From: Lentilactobacillus raoultii
GTDB lineage: Bacteria > Bacillota > Bacilli > Lactobacillales > Lactobacillaceae
NCBI RefSeq assembly: GCF_900411375.1
Contig: NZ_LS422986.1
Span: 248,001-312,000 of the forward strand
Direction: 5' to 3'
DNA length: 64,000 nt
Part shown: in pieces, positions 9,297 through 17,735 of the stretch
Layout of the letters: each line of letters opens with the position of its first letter
How positions within the stretch are numbered: the stretch's first letter is position 1
The notes under the pieces: model-generated
What the model was told of the DNA's origin: nothing
Database searches by the model: none
Seen by the model: the letters and a program-made list of their open reading frames with translations, nothing else
Program-made: the position numbers and the translations under genes

Positions 9297-10700
9297 ATGA
9301 CAGAAAAAGGAAAGAATGTCTCAACATTGAGTAACCAGAATAAGTTTAAAAGTTCGACGGGAAAAGAAAGCGGCCGACAAAAAGTCATTCTCGTACTTGC
9401 ACTCATAGGTGCTTTTCTTGGGGTCTTGGATACATCGATTGTTTACACGGGGACCGTTAAAATGGCAGCTCAGCTTCACTTAACTGCTGGGTCATTGTCG
9501 TGGGTTCAGGTTTCTTATGCCTTGACATATGCAGGCTTTATGTTAATTGGTGGAAAGCTGGGTGATCTCTATGGCCGAAAAGCCCTATTCATTATCAGTC
9601 TGATTATTTTTGGAACTGGGAGTTTAGCCGTGGGAGCGGCAATTAACGCACCGATGATTATTAGTTTCCGAGCTGTTCAGGGAATTGGTGCTGCAATTCT
9701 TGCTCCCAATTGTTTGGCATTGCTAACGGATACTTTTGAAGGTCAGGCAAGACAAAAAGCGATCGGCTATTATGCATCAGTGATTGGTGCTGGTGCTGCC
9801 ATCGGACTCGTTATTGGTGGCTTTTTTGCAACGTTTGCCTCTTGGAGAGTAGGCTTTTATATTAATGGGCCCATTGCTCTTGTTATGGTCATTATTGCAG
9901 CCAAGGTCCTGTCCAGATCGCAAATTCAAGTCGGAAAAATTGATTGGCTAGGGACCATTTTGTCCGTTTTGGCAATGACTTCCCTATCTTATGGCCTTGA
10001 TGGGAGTCCGTGGCCAATACCAACTTTAATTATCTCGCTGGTTTTGTGGGTAGGGTTTATTATTAGTCAAGGAAAAGTCTTTCAGCCAACAATGCCACTT
10101 GAAATTTTTAAAGATCGGGAACGGACAGCGTCATATCTTAGTTCACTCTTGTTTAGTGCGGCTGGAATTGGCTTTTGGTTCTATACGCCTCAATTTTTAC
10201 AAGGGGTTCTTGGGTTAAGTCCCTTTATTACTGCCTTGGGAATGGTACCGATGGCAATCCTACTTTTCATTGTGGCAATTCGCGCAAGAAGTTTAGTTGC
10301 ACACTGGGGGAATTCCAGAGTGATGGTAGGCGGATTTTTGATTGTTTTGTTGTCGATGCTTGAACTGTCTGCTGTTTCACATTCAGCTAACTACTGGCTA
10401 TTATTAATTGGGACGTTAGGTTTTGCAATCGGGTTTGCACTTGCATTTGCAACGCTTGCAACTTCGGGATTGGCAAGAATTCGTCGAGAAGTTTCCGGGG
10501 CAGCATCAGGCGTTTATAATACGGCCCGCCAATTTGGTGGTGCATTAGGATTGGCGATTTTTGCGGCATTTACCGGTGCGGTTTCCAAAATCTCAGATAT
10601 TTTTGGCCAATCAATGTTGATTGGCGGTGGTTTAACTTTATTGGGACTATTATTAGTAATTATTCTGATTGTTCCAAGAGAAAAAAAGGAAACAGAATAA
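9297..10700 (+). CDS. MFS multidrug exporter, DHA2 (EmrB/QacA-type)
   Basis: A 467-residue protein with about 14 membrane helices. It has the DHA2 motif LGVLDTSIVYTGTVKM in helix 1, motif A (GGKLGDLYGRK) near 82 and the antiporter motif near 155 (YASVIGAGAAIGLVIGG). The acidic residue in helix 1 (LD) fits proton-coupled export. The first 30 residues are polar and lysine-rich. The AAAGGAG site lies 8 bases before ATG. The Rrf2-type gene 60 bases downstream is probably its regulator, and both upstream regions share AGAATATACT. The substrate is unknown. Confidence 0.85.
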   Translation: MTEKGKNVSTLSNQNKFKSSTGKESGRQKVILVLALIGAFLGVLDTSIVYTGTVKMAAQLHLTAGSLSWVQVSYALTYAGFMLIGGKLGDLYGRKALFIISLIIFGTGSLAVGAAINAPMIISFRAVQGIGAAILAPNCLALLTDTFEGQARQKAIGYYASVIGAGAAIGLVIGGFFATFASWRVGFYINGPIALVMVIIAAKVLSRSQIQVGKIDWLGTILSVLAMTSLSYGLDGSPWPIPTLIISLVLWVGFIISQGKVFQPTMPLEIFKDRERTASYLSSLLFSAAGIGFWFYTPQFLQGVLGLSPFITALGMVPMAILLFIVAIRARSLVAHWGNSRVMVGGFLIVLLSMLELSAVSHSANYWLLLIGTLGFAIGFALAFATLATSGLARIRREVSGAASGVYNTARQFGGALGLAIFAAFTGAVSKISDIFGQSMLIGGGLTLLGLLLVIILIVPREKKETE

Positions 10701-10760
10701 TTTAAACGATAGATTTGGTATAATAGAATATACTTAATCAACTAATTGGAGGTAAACACT

Positions 10761-11186
10761 ATGGCCTTTTCTATCGCATTCTCACAGGCACTGGAAATTG
10801 CTGCTTACGTTGGCATTAAATCAGACGAGGAACGGTATGACTATTTATCAATCGACAAAATATCTGAAAAATTAAATATACCAGTTCCCAGCATTAAAAG
10901 AATTTCTTCTCTACTAAAAAGAACCGGCATTTTGAGTTCAAAAACCGGCATCTATGGTGGCTTACGATTGGCAAAACCAGCTTCGCAAATAACTTTTTAC
11001 GATATTTTAGTCGCTACTGAAGGCACAAATCAGTTGTTTAAGGTACATGAAGATTTTGACGTAACGGCCTTTCAAGATCATAACAAAGTTAAAAATTGGT
11101 TGCAGGAAAGTTCAAAAATACTGAATGAAGCAGAAGATGCCATGGTGGCAGTTCTTAAGAAAACGAGCCTTGATGATGTTGGTTAG
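10761..11186 (+). CDS. Rrf2 family transcriptional regulator lacking cysteines
   Basis: The start is ATG 10761 behind TTGGAGG; the upstream TTG at 10746 is not plausible. The product has 141 residues, with a winged helix at about 7-80 including the Rrf2 signature wing GGLRLAKPASQIT. Iron-sulfur members carry three cysteines around 90-110; this protein has no cysteine at all, so it cannot ligate a cluster that way and belongs with the redox-independent Rrf2 proteins such as YwnA/CymR-like ones. It likely controls the adjacent MFS exporter. The effector is unknown. Confidence 0.82.
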   Translation: MAFSIAFSQALEIAAYVGIKSDEERYDYLSIDKISEKLNIPVPSIKRISSLLKRTGILSSKTGIYGGLRLAKPASQITFYDILVATEGTNQLFKVHEDFDVTAFQDHNKVKNWLQESSKILNEAEDAMVAVLKKTSLDDVG

Positions 11187-11206
11187 TGCTTTTTGCACAA
11201 CAAAAG

Positions 11207-12043
11207 TCAGCCACTCAACCACTCAATCGTCACCGGCAAGGAATTAATGTGTGGCAGATGGTGGAATAATGCTCGGTTAACGTAAATAACGGCTGGTGAA
11301 TGATGGCTCGAGGCTTGGTGAACATGAACACTGAGTCTCTTTTTTTGATTGGAAATTGTTACATCGCAAAGGTAATTACCCGTTTTGGGCAGTTGCTGTA
11401 GGCGACTGGAAGGATTGACGATTGATAAGCCGTCGATTTGGGCGCGAATTAGTTTGCCGGTGGTTTCGTAGGAATGACCTAGTAGGCGGTTGGCTTCCGT
11501 GATTTTCCCCTGACTAATTAATTTACGAATGCGAGTTGAACTGATTTTGGTGTGTTGACTATCCAATTCCTTAACGGTAACGGTTTTAATTAACTGATCA
11601 CTAATGGCGGCCATTGAATCGATAGTGGTGGTTCCACCTTGGCCAAAGGTATAGTCAAACCCGGCCACCACGATTTTAGCATTTAATCCGATGACATAGC
11701 GGTTGATGAAGGCCTTGGGCGAAAGGCTGGCAAATTGATGATTGAAATCAACCACGTACAATATATCGGCGTGTAATTTTTTAATCAATTCTGTTTTTTG
11801 TTTCAGGGTGGTTAAATATCGAAACGAAGCCGATGGGCCGTGGTTGAAAATTCGTGAGGCATGGCGGTTGAAGGTCATTACCGCCAATGGCAACCTTTTC
11901 TTCGATGCAATTTTGGCGGCTGTTTGAATGACAAACTGATGGCCTTTATGAACCCCGTCAAAAAAACCGAGGGCCAACACAATCGGCTGCTTTGGTGGGG
12001 TGATTGCGTGTTGATGATGTGAATTAAGATAAATAATCTGCAT
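11207..12043 (-). CDS. RibF-like FAD synthetase with degenerate riboflavin kinase domain
   Basis: A 278-residue protein from ATG 12043 (GGGAG nine bases upstream). The N-terminal nucleotidyltransferase half is intact: GFFDGVHKGH near 28, GFDYTFGQGG near 135 and ISSTRIRKL near 165, so FMN adenylylation is plausible. The C-terminal half aligns in position with the riboflavin kinase barrel but lacks the usual GFPTAN motif; the corresponding stretch reads IVNPSSRLQQLPKTGNY. At 278 residues it is shorter than normal RibF (about 310). It is probably a paralogue that has lost kinase activity or gained another role. It stands alone, not beside truB. Confidence 0.78.
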   Translation of the reverse strand: MQIIYLNSHHQHAITPPKQPIVLALGFFDGVHKGHQFVIQTAAKIASKKRLPLAVMTFNRHASRIFNHGPSASFRYLTTLKQKTELIKKLHADILYVVDFNHQFASLSPKAFINRYVIGLNAKIVVAGFDYTFGQGGTTTIDSMAAISDQLIKTVTVKELDSQHTKISSTRIRKLISQGKITEANRLLGHSYETTGKLIRAQIDGLSIVNPSSRLQQLPKTGNYLCDVTISNQKKRLSVHVHQASSHHSPAVIYVNRALFHHLPHINSLPVTIEWLSG

Positions 12044-12158
12044 GAGCAAGTGCTCCCAAAATTTAGAATAGGTAATCCTAAATACTTAGTTTCAATCATA
12101 AGGGATTCAGGATATCGGCACAACTATCTTTTGGAGATATGAGGATAGTTGGCAAAAT

Positions 12159-12193
12159 AAAAGCTGGGCTCAAATAATGTCCCAGCTTTTAAA
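12159..12193 (-). terminator. Intrinsic terminator of the pyruvate oxidase gene
   Basis: AAAAGCTGGG (12159-12168) and CCCAGCTTTT (12181-12190) form a clean hairpin. On the minus strand it ends in TTTTATTTT, downstream of pyruvate oxidase. Confidence 0.75.
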
Positions 12194-12257
12194 TCATCTA
12201 TTAGCAGAAATCCGAGCAATCAGAAGACTTTTACTTAAAAGTCAGCTGGTTATCCGG

Positions 12258-14021
12258 TTAGTTGGTTTGCAGCTGCCCTTCTTTGGCTTCTTTTAAGAAG
12301 TAGCTGAGCGGTTTCAAATCCTGAGCTTGATACTTCTTGACAAATTCGTCGACTTTCTTAGGATCCTGCCATGACGGATCGATAAACATGTGCTGTGTCG
12401 TCAATGGCATCTTGTGAGTCAACTTAACATCGATGACAACCGGTTTATCAGTATTTTTAGCTTCTTGAATGGCTTTTTGCATGTCATCTTTAGTGTGAAC
12501 CGTATAGCTGACAGCACCCATCCCTTTAGCAACTTCTGCCCAGTTGGTATCCGGCAGATCAACTCCGGAAAGTGGCTGATGGGTATCATCGGTTTGTTCA
12601 GCTTGGATGTAGCCCAAAGTCTCATTACTGAAGATTACGTTGACAATGTGCAGCCCGTACTTAACCTGAGTCAGAATTTCTTCACCCAACATGGCAAATG
12701 CACCGTCACCGCTCAGACTGTAAACATCCCGGTCCGGATATTCCAACTTGGCTGCAATGGAAGTAGGAACCGCAAAGCCCATTGTTGCGTAAATACCGGA
12801 AGTGGCCCACTTTTGGTCACCGTGCATGTCAATTAACCGTTCAAAGTTAATGTTGACATTGCCGACATCAACCGCAAAGACGGCTTTGTCACTGGCAGTC
12901 TTATTGATCACATCAAAGATTGGTTCCGGACGAACCGGCTTCTCATCAGAATCCTTGAAGCTGTTCTGCCAATTCAACCAATTGGTTTTATCGGCTAAAG
13001 CAGCTTGATAAAGGGCAGATGGCTTTCTTTCTTCACCGGCATCCAGGATGGCCTGTAAAGCCTTCTTGGAATCCGTCAGCATGGAAACGTCGTTATGACG
13101 ACGCTTGCCTAATTTTTCGCTTTCAATATCAATTTGAATGACTTTAGCGTGCTTGTTAAATAAGAACATACTAAATGGCACATCGTTGCCGACCCAAAGA
13201 ATTAAATCAGTACTGAAACCGACTTCTGACCCTGGCTTTGGGGCAACCCGACCAGTTGAGCCCAGATAAGCCGGATAGTCATCTTCAATAATTCCCTTGG
13301 CTAAAACTGAAGAAACCATTGGCATCTTGAATTTTTCGGAAACGGCCTTCAGTTCTTTGGCAGCATCCTTGGCACCAAGCCCAAAGTAGATCATTGGTGA
13401 TTTGGCATCTTTAATTAATTTAACAGCTTGCTCAACGTCTTCCGGCCGCGGATCTGGATAAGCCGGCGTTTCCTCGTGTGACTTGAGATTTGGCTCGTAA
13501 GTGTCATCAATCTGAGCCCAGCCCAAGTCCTTTGGAATCGTTAGAACCGCCACGCCATGTTTCATGTAAGCTTGACGAATAGCTTCGTCAGTCATTCGTG
13601 GTAAAGCTTGGGCGGTCATCGCTGTTCGGTTCCAAACGGCAACATCGTCAAAAATCGGCTCTTCATCCATTGCTTGGAAGAAGTCCATGTTCATGTTACT
13701 GGTTGGTACTTGAGCCACCAATGCAACAACTGGCACACCGTCACTTTTTGCGTCGTAAAGGCCGTTTAGCAAGTGAACCGCACCAGGTCCGGCCGATCCA
13801 AAGCAGACACCGACTTTACCGGTGAGCTTTGCGGTAGCCGAAGCGGCAATTGCGCCAGCCTCTTCGTGTCGTACTTGGATATAGTTAATTTTATCTTTTT
13901 GATTATGAATCGCATTCATGGTCGAGTCAAATGAACCACCTGGCAGGCCATAGATGTGGTTAACGCCCCATTGTTCAAGCACTTTTAATACAGCATCAGA
14001 ACCACTAATCTTTTCAACCAT
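12258..14021 (-). CDS. pox: Pyruvate oxidase (ThDP/FAD-dependent)
   Basis: A 587-residue enzyme of the PoxB/SpxB family that converts pyruvate, phosphate and O2 to acetyl phosphate, CO2 and H2O2. The N-terminal pyrimidine domain holds the ThDP glutamate in VRHEEAG near 52 and YGLPGGSFDS near 24. A central FAD-binding domain follows. The C-terminal domain carries the ThDP motif from SGDGAFAMLGEE to FSN near 430-460. The length is typical for the family. The ribosome site TAGGAGG is perfect. The promoter is identified upstream and overlaps a CcpA-type cre sequence, which suggests glucose repression as reported for lactobacillar pox genes. Confidence 0.92.
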   Translation of the reverse strand: MVEKISGSDAVLKVLEQWGVNHIYGLPGGSFDSTMNAIHNQKDKINYIQVRHEEAGAIAASATAKLTGKVGVCFGSAGPGAVHLLNGLYDAKSDGVPVVALVAQVPTSNMNMDFFQAMDEEPIFDDVAVWNRTAMTAQALPRMTDEAIRQAYMKHGVAVLTIPKDLGWAQIDDTYEPNLKSHEETPAYPDPRPEDVEQAVKLIKDAKSPMIYFGLGAKDAAKELKAVSEKFKMPMVSSVLAKGIIEDDYPAYLGSTGRVAPKPGSEVGFSTDLILWVGNDVPFSMFLFNKHAKVIQIDIESEKLGKRRHNDVSMLTDSKKALQAILDAGEERKPSALYQAALADKTNWLNWQNSFKDSDEKPVRPEPIFDVINKTASDKAVFAVDVGNVNINFERLIDMHGDQKWATSGIYATMGFAVPTSIAAKLEYPDRDVYSLSGDGAFAMLGEEILTQVKYGLHIVNVIFSNETLGYIQAEQTDDTHQPLSGVDLPDTNWAEVAKGMGAVSYTVHTKDDMQKAIQEAKNTDKPVVIDVKLTHKMPLTTQHMFIDPSWQDPKKVDEFVKKYQAQDLKPLSYFLKEAKEGQLQTN

Positions 14022-14068
14022 AAATTAAACCTCCTAAAATTTGCTTTTACATATCCCTTACTTACTCA

Positions 14069-14105
14069 AGTATAGTTTGATGTTTGTGAAATGTAAACGC
14101 TTTAT
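14069..14105 (-). promoter_or_regulatory. pox promoter overlapping a cre-like site
   Basis: On the minus strand, -35 TTTACA (14092-14097), 17-base spacer, -10 TATACT (14069-14074). The plus-strand sequence TGTAAACGCTTTAT (14092-14105) fits the cre consensus at most positions and covers the -35 element, so CcpA binding would block RNA polymerase. Confidence 0.65.
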
Positions 14106-14601
14106 TTAGAAAAAGTGATAGTATTTTTGAGTAAACAAAGTAAAAATAATGGCAATTAGTCGCAATAAAAAGTGACTATGGCAGCCTTTTTGAGAAATTT
14201 TGGAGTTGACAGTTCAAAAATCGATTAAAAATAATTTAAAAGTTGATTGTGAAAATCATTTCAAAATATTTTTTTAGTAAAGCATCAGTTGCTTTCGGGG
14301 GATTTGTTACGTTATTTTGCTTCAAGTTAAAAAACAGTCAGAACATATTTTACGGATAGTGCCTATAAAATCGATAATTTAAGTTGTTAAAACATGGCCA
14401 CTTATTAATAATATTAATAGCCTCCTCGGCGTTTGACTATAATCATTTGAGACTAGTAGAATCATCATGAAGATAATTGTAAGCGTTTTAAGGAAAAGTT
14501 GACTATTTTTTAAACGTTTTTGTGATTTTTGTAACAATCAGCTACCTGTATACTGTTAAGTGCTTGTGTTGCATTTCATGAATATAACGGAGGTAATCCA
14601 T
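14106..14601. promoter_or_regulatory. Long divergent control region with a second cre-like site
   Basis: This AT-rich intergenic stretch between pox and fumarase contains no gene. A second cre-like sequence, TGTAAGCGTTTTAA (14478-14491, one mismatch to the B. subtilis-type consensus), lies 110 bases upstream of the fumarase start. A TGATTTTTGTAAC stretch follows, but I could not assign a single clear -35/-10 pair for the fumarase operon. Confidence 0.5.
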
Positions 14602-15987
14602 ATGTCGAATAAAGATGTTCGAGTTGAAGAAGATACGTTAGGACCTGTCGAGATCCCTGCCAGTGCTTTGTGGGGGCCGCAAACTGAAAGAAGCCGTCAT
14701 AATTTTCCAACTGGCCAATTGATGCCATTACCGATTATTAAGACGTTGCTGCAAATTAAAAAGGCAGCTGCTCAAGCAAATGCTGAAGAAGGTGCTTTGA
14801 GTCAGGAAAAAAGTGAGTTGATTGTCAAAGCCATTGATGCACTATTGGCCTTGTCTGATGACGACCTTCGCCAAGATTTCCCGTTAAAAGTTTACCAAAC
14901 GGGTTCAGGTACTCAGACCAATATGAACGTCAACGAAGTAGTTGCCCATAAAGCAGCTCAGATTGATGACAGCCTTGAAATTTTACCCAACGACGATGTC
15001 AACCATGGGCAAAGTTCCAACGATATTTTTCCAACGGCCATGAACATTACTGCTAGTGAAGCGGTTCAGAAGTTGGAAAAGGCGGCTCAACACTTAATTG
15101 ATGAATTAAAAGTTAAACAGGAAAAGTATTGGCGGACCGTTAAAATTGGTCGGACTCACCTTCAAGACGCAACCCCATTGACGTTTGGCCAAGAAGTCAG
15201 CGGCTGGGTCAGCATGGTTGAACATGACTTGAGTTACTTGAAGAGCTTGGATGGTACCTTACTTGAATTGGCGATGGGTGGCACGGCTGTCGGGACTGGT
15301 TTAAATGCAGCTCCCCATTTTGCGGATGACATTGCGGAAAGAATGAGCCGGGTTTATGGCTTGAAATTTACGGCAGATACTAATAAATTCGATGGCTTAG
15401 CAGCTCATTCGGGATTAAACGTTGTGCACGGTGCGATGAAGACACTGGCTGCTGATTTGATGAAGATTGCCAACGACGTTCGCTTTTTGGCAAGTGGGCC
15501 GCGGGCTGGTTATGATGAATTGAATATTCCAGCAAATGAACCGGGCTCTTCGATTATGCCGGGAAAGGTTAATCCAACCCAGGCGGAAGCCGTTACGATG
15601 GCCGCTGTTCGGGTTATGGGAAATGACGTGGTTGTTGATTTAGCCGCTTCACAAGGTAACTTTGAGATGAATGTTTACAAGCCGGTCTTAATCGATGCGT
15701 TCCTGGAATCAGCTGACCTGTTGGCGGGAACGATGACTGGGTTTGCGGATAAGATGATTCATGGGTTAACGGTTAATGCCAAGCGAATGAGTGATTTGGT
15801 TGATAACTCATTGATGACGGTCACGGCGCTGTCCCCACATATTGGGTATCATGACAGTGCAAAAATTGCGCAGGCGGCGGATAAAGCTGGCAGCACGTTG
15901 CGAGAAGCAGCAATTAAATCGGGAAAGGTCACAGCCGAACAATTCGACAAGTGGGTGAACCCGTTGAAGATGACAAATATTGAGTGA
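14602..15987 (+). CDS. fumC: Class II fumarate hydratase
   Basis: The start is ATG 14602 (GGAGGTAA ten bases upstream); a longer frame from 14560 adds an unlikely leader. The product has 461 residues, standard for FumC. Seen: SSNDIFPTAMNI near 138, GRTHLQDATPLTFGQE near 185 with the catalytic His, and the superfamily signature GSSIMPGKVNPT near 316. It interconverts malate and fumarate without an iron-sulfur cluster. It heads a run with a fumarate-reductase flavoprotein and a DASS transporter, separated from them by two large hairpins. Here it most likely runs toward fumarate, feeding succinate formation. Confidence 0.93.
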   Translation: MSNKDVRVEEDTLGPVEIPASALWGPQTERSRHNFPTGQLMPLPIIKTLLQIKKAAAQANAEEGALSQEKSELIVKAIDALLALSDDDLRQDFPLKVYQTGSGTQTNMNVNEVVAHKAAQIDDSLEILPNDDVNHGQSSNDIFPTAMNITASEAVQKLEKAAQHLIDELKVKQEKYWRTVKIGRTHLQDATPLTFGQEVSGWVSMVEHDLSYLKSLDGTLLELAMGGTAVGTGLNAAPHFADDIAERMSRVYGLKFTADTNKFDGLAAHSGLNVVHGAMKTLAADLMKIANDVRFLASGPRAGYDELNIPANEPGSSIMPGKVNPTQAEAVTMAAVRVMGNDVVVDLAASQGNFEMNVYKPVLIDAFLESADLLAGTMTGFADKMIHGLTVNAKRMSDLVDNSLMTVTALSPHIGYHDSAKIAQAADKAGSTLREAAIKSGKVTAEQFDKWVNPLKMTNIE

Positions 15988-16103
15988 GCGCAGCCAAATG
16001 GTTAGCATCTGGAATATACGGCGTCGCTTAGTGAAACCCTGATTTTGGGTTTTGCTAAGCGATCCCGTATATGGAATGATGCTATTTGGCGAAGCTGTCC
16101 TAG
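15984..16103 (+). other. Structured hairpin element, copy 1
   Basis: An imperfect palindrome of about 100 bases. Helices: CCAAAT/ATTTGG (15994-15999 with 16084-16089), GCAT/ATGC, ATATACG/CGTATAT (16014-16020 with 16066-16072), CGCTTAG/CTAAGCG (16025-16031 with 16055-16061) and AACCC/GGGTT at the apex. GTGAGCG overlaps the fumarase stop on the 5' side and GAAGCTGTCCTAG lies on the 3' side; both recur exactly in copy 2. It could act as RNA (intercistronic regulator, processing or stability element) or as a repeat family in DNA. Confidence 0.75.
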
Positions 16104-16107
16104 AACA

Positions 16108-16226
16108 GTGAGCGGATTCAAGCGGTTAGACCCAGGAGTGTAAGGCGTTGCTTTTGAAAATCCCGTTTCTGGATTTTTAAAAGCAATCCCTTACATGCAG
16201 GGGTCTGCTTGAAGAAGCTGTCCTAG
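16108..16226 (+). other. Structured hairpin element, copy 2
   Basis: It has the same architecture as copy 1 with different arms: TCAAGC/GCTTGA (16118-16123 with 16207-16212), GACCC/GGGTC, TGTAAG/CTTACA, TGCTTTT/AAAAGCA and AATCC/GGATT. The unpaired parts GTGAGCG, GGTTA, GCGT, ATCC and GAAGCTGTCCTAG are unchanged from copy 1. Compensatory change in every helix with fixed loops indicates selection on structure. A broken third start, GCGAGCAGTTAGCTCCC, follows at 16232-16248. Confidence 0.75.
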
Positions 16227-16278
16227 GAGAAGCGAGCAGTTAGCTCCCAAGTAACAACAGAGAGGAAAGAAGTCCAGT

Positions 16279-17673
16279 ATGGCAAAATATGTTTTTCAAC
16301 CAACGGATATTAAAGAATTAAAGGACCAGTATGATTTAGTTGTCATTGGCTCCGGTGCAACCGGGATGACGGCGGCACTTCAAGCCCATGAACTCGGATT
16401 AAAGCCAGTCATTTTAGAAAAGATGGACCGACTGGGTGGGAATACCAACCGAGCGTCATCCGGCATGAACGCGGCGGAAACCAATGTTCAGCTGAAGCAT
16501 CACATTGTAGATAGTTATGAAGAGTTTTACGAAGATACCTATCGTGGCGGCGGCGAATTGAATAATCAGGAAATGCTGCAATATTTCACGACGCACGGTG
16601 CTTTGGCCATTGACTGGCTGGCTGATCACGGCATTCATTTGGATGACGTGACCATTACCGGTGGTATGAAAATTAAGCGGACTCATCGTCCCAGCAGTAT
16701 GGCACCGATTGGTAACTTTTTGGTGACCGAGCTTTTAAAATTAGTTGAAAAAGAAAAAATTCCGTTATTTAACGATGTTCACGTAGACCATTTGGTGCAG
16801 GCTGATCATGCTGTTAGCGGTGTCAACGTGACACTTAATGATGGGACCCAGAAAAAAATCAATGCCAAAGCCGTTATTTTAGCAACCGGTGGATTTGGTG
16901 CCAGCAAGGACATCATTAAAAAATATCGACCGGATTTAGTCGATTACAAGACAACGAATCAACCTGGCGCAACTGGTGATGGGATTAAGTTGGCCCAGGA
17001 AGTTGGCGCCGGCTTGGTTGATATGGATCAGATCCAGGTGCACCCGACCGTGCAGCAAGATACCGATCACGCCTTTTTAATCGGTGAAGCTACCCGTGGC
17101 GAAGGGGCAATCTTGGTCAATGGTCGTGCTCAACGGTTTGTTAACGAGTTGGATACCCGTAAAAATGTCACTAACGCGATCAATCAGTTGCCTGAAAAGA
17201 GTGCCTACCTGATTTTAGATAGTGGTATTCGTGCTCACGTGAAAGCAATTGAGTTTTATGATCACATTGGGTTGGTGATTCACGGGGAAACCATTAGCGA
17301 GTTGGCTGAAAAGATTAATGTCGAGCCGGCCAACCTGGAAAAGACGGTCACTGATTGGAATAAGGCAGTTGCTGATCAACAGGATCCAACCTTTAAACGC
17401 TCAACCGGGATGGATCGTGATATTTCTCAGGCTCCGTTCTTTGCGATTCACATTGCCCCGGCCGTTCATTACACCATGGGTGGGGTTAAGATTAATCGAA
17501 AAGCCCAAGTACTCAAAGAAACTGGCGAGCCGATTAAGGGATTATTTGCCGGTGGCGAAGTTGCCGGTGGTCTTCATGGCAATAACCGAATTGGTGGCAA
17601 CTCGATTGCCGAAACGGTTGTCTTTGGTCGCCAAGCAGGTGAACAATCATATAAGTACGTTTCAGGTAAGTAA
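16279..17673 (+). CDS. Fumarate reductase flavoprotein (soluble, FAD-binding 2 family)
   Basis: A 464-residue flavoprotein of the fumarate reductase/flavocytochrome c catalytic-domain type. The dinucleotide fold is at 20-50 (VVIGSGATGMTAAL). The active-site regions are IQVHPTVQQDTDHAFLIGEA and ATRGEGAILVNGRAQRFVNE (capping domain), and the C-terminal FAD loop is GLFAGGEVAGGLHGNNRIGG. No signal peptide, heme domain or FMN-binding domain is present, so it is cytoplasmic and needs an external electron donor. With fumarase upstream and a DASS carrier downstream, fumarate to succinate is the best reading; urocanate or another enoate is possible. Confidence 0.86.
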   Translation: MAKYVFQPTDIKELKDQYDLVVIGSGATGMTAALQAHELGLKPVILEKMDRLGGNTNRASSGMNAAETNVQLKHHIVDSYEEFYEDTYRGGGELNNQEMLQYFTTHGALAIDWLADHGIHLDDVTITGGMKIKRTHRPSSMAPIGNFLVTELLKLVEKEKIPLFNDVHVDHLVQADHAVSGVNVTLNDGTQKKINAKAVILATGGFGASKDIIKKYRPDLVDYKTTNQPGATGDGIKLAQEVGAGLVDMDQIQVHPTVQQDTDHAFLIGEATRGEGAILVNGRAQRFVNELDTRKNVTNAINQLPEKSAYLILDSGIRAHVKAIEFYDHIGLVIHGETISELAEKINVEPANLEKTVTDWNKAVADQQDPTFKRSTGMDRDISQAPFFAIHIAPAVHYTMGGVKINRKAQVLKETGEPIKGLFAGGEVAGGLHGNNRIGGNSIAETVVFGRQAGEQSYKYVSGK

Positions 17674-17735
17674 TGTAAAAGTGGCCACCGGTAGCCCAAG
17701 AGTTGTCGGTGCCGCTGGTTGAGGAGAAATATGTT

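Noticed and set aside
15984-16231. T-box or known riboswitch in the tandem hairpins
   Set aside because: No T-box sequence or specifier loop and no THI, purine, lysine or SAM aptamer core is present.
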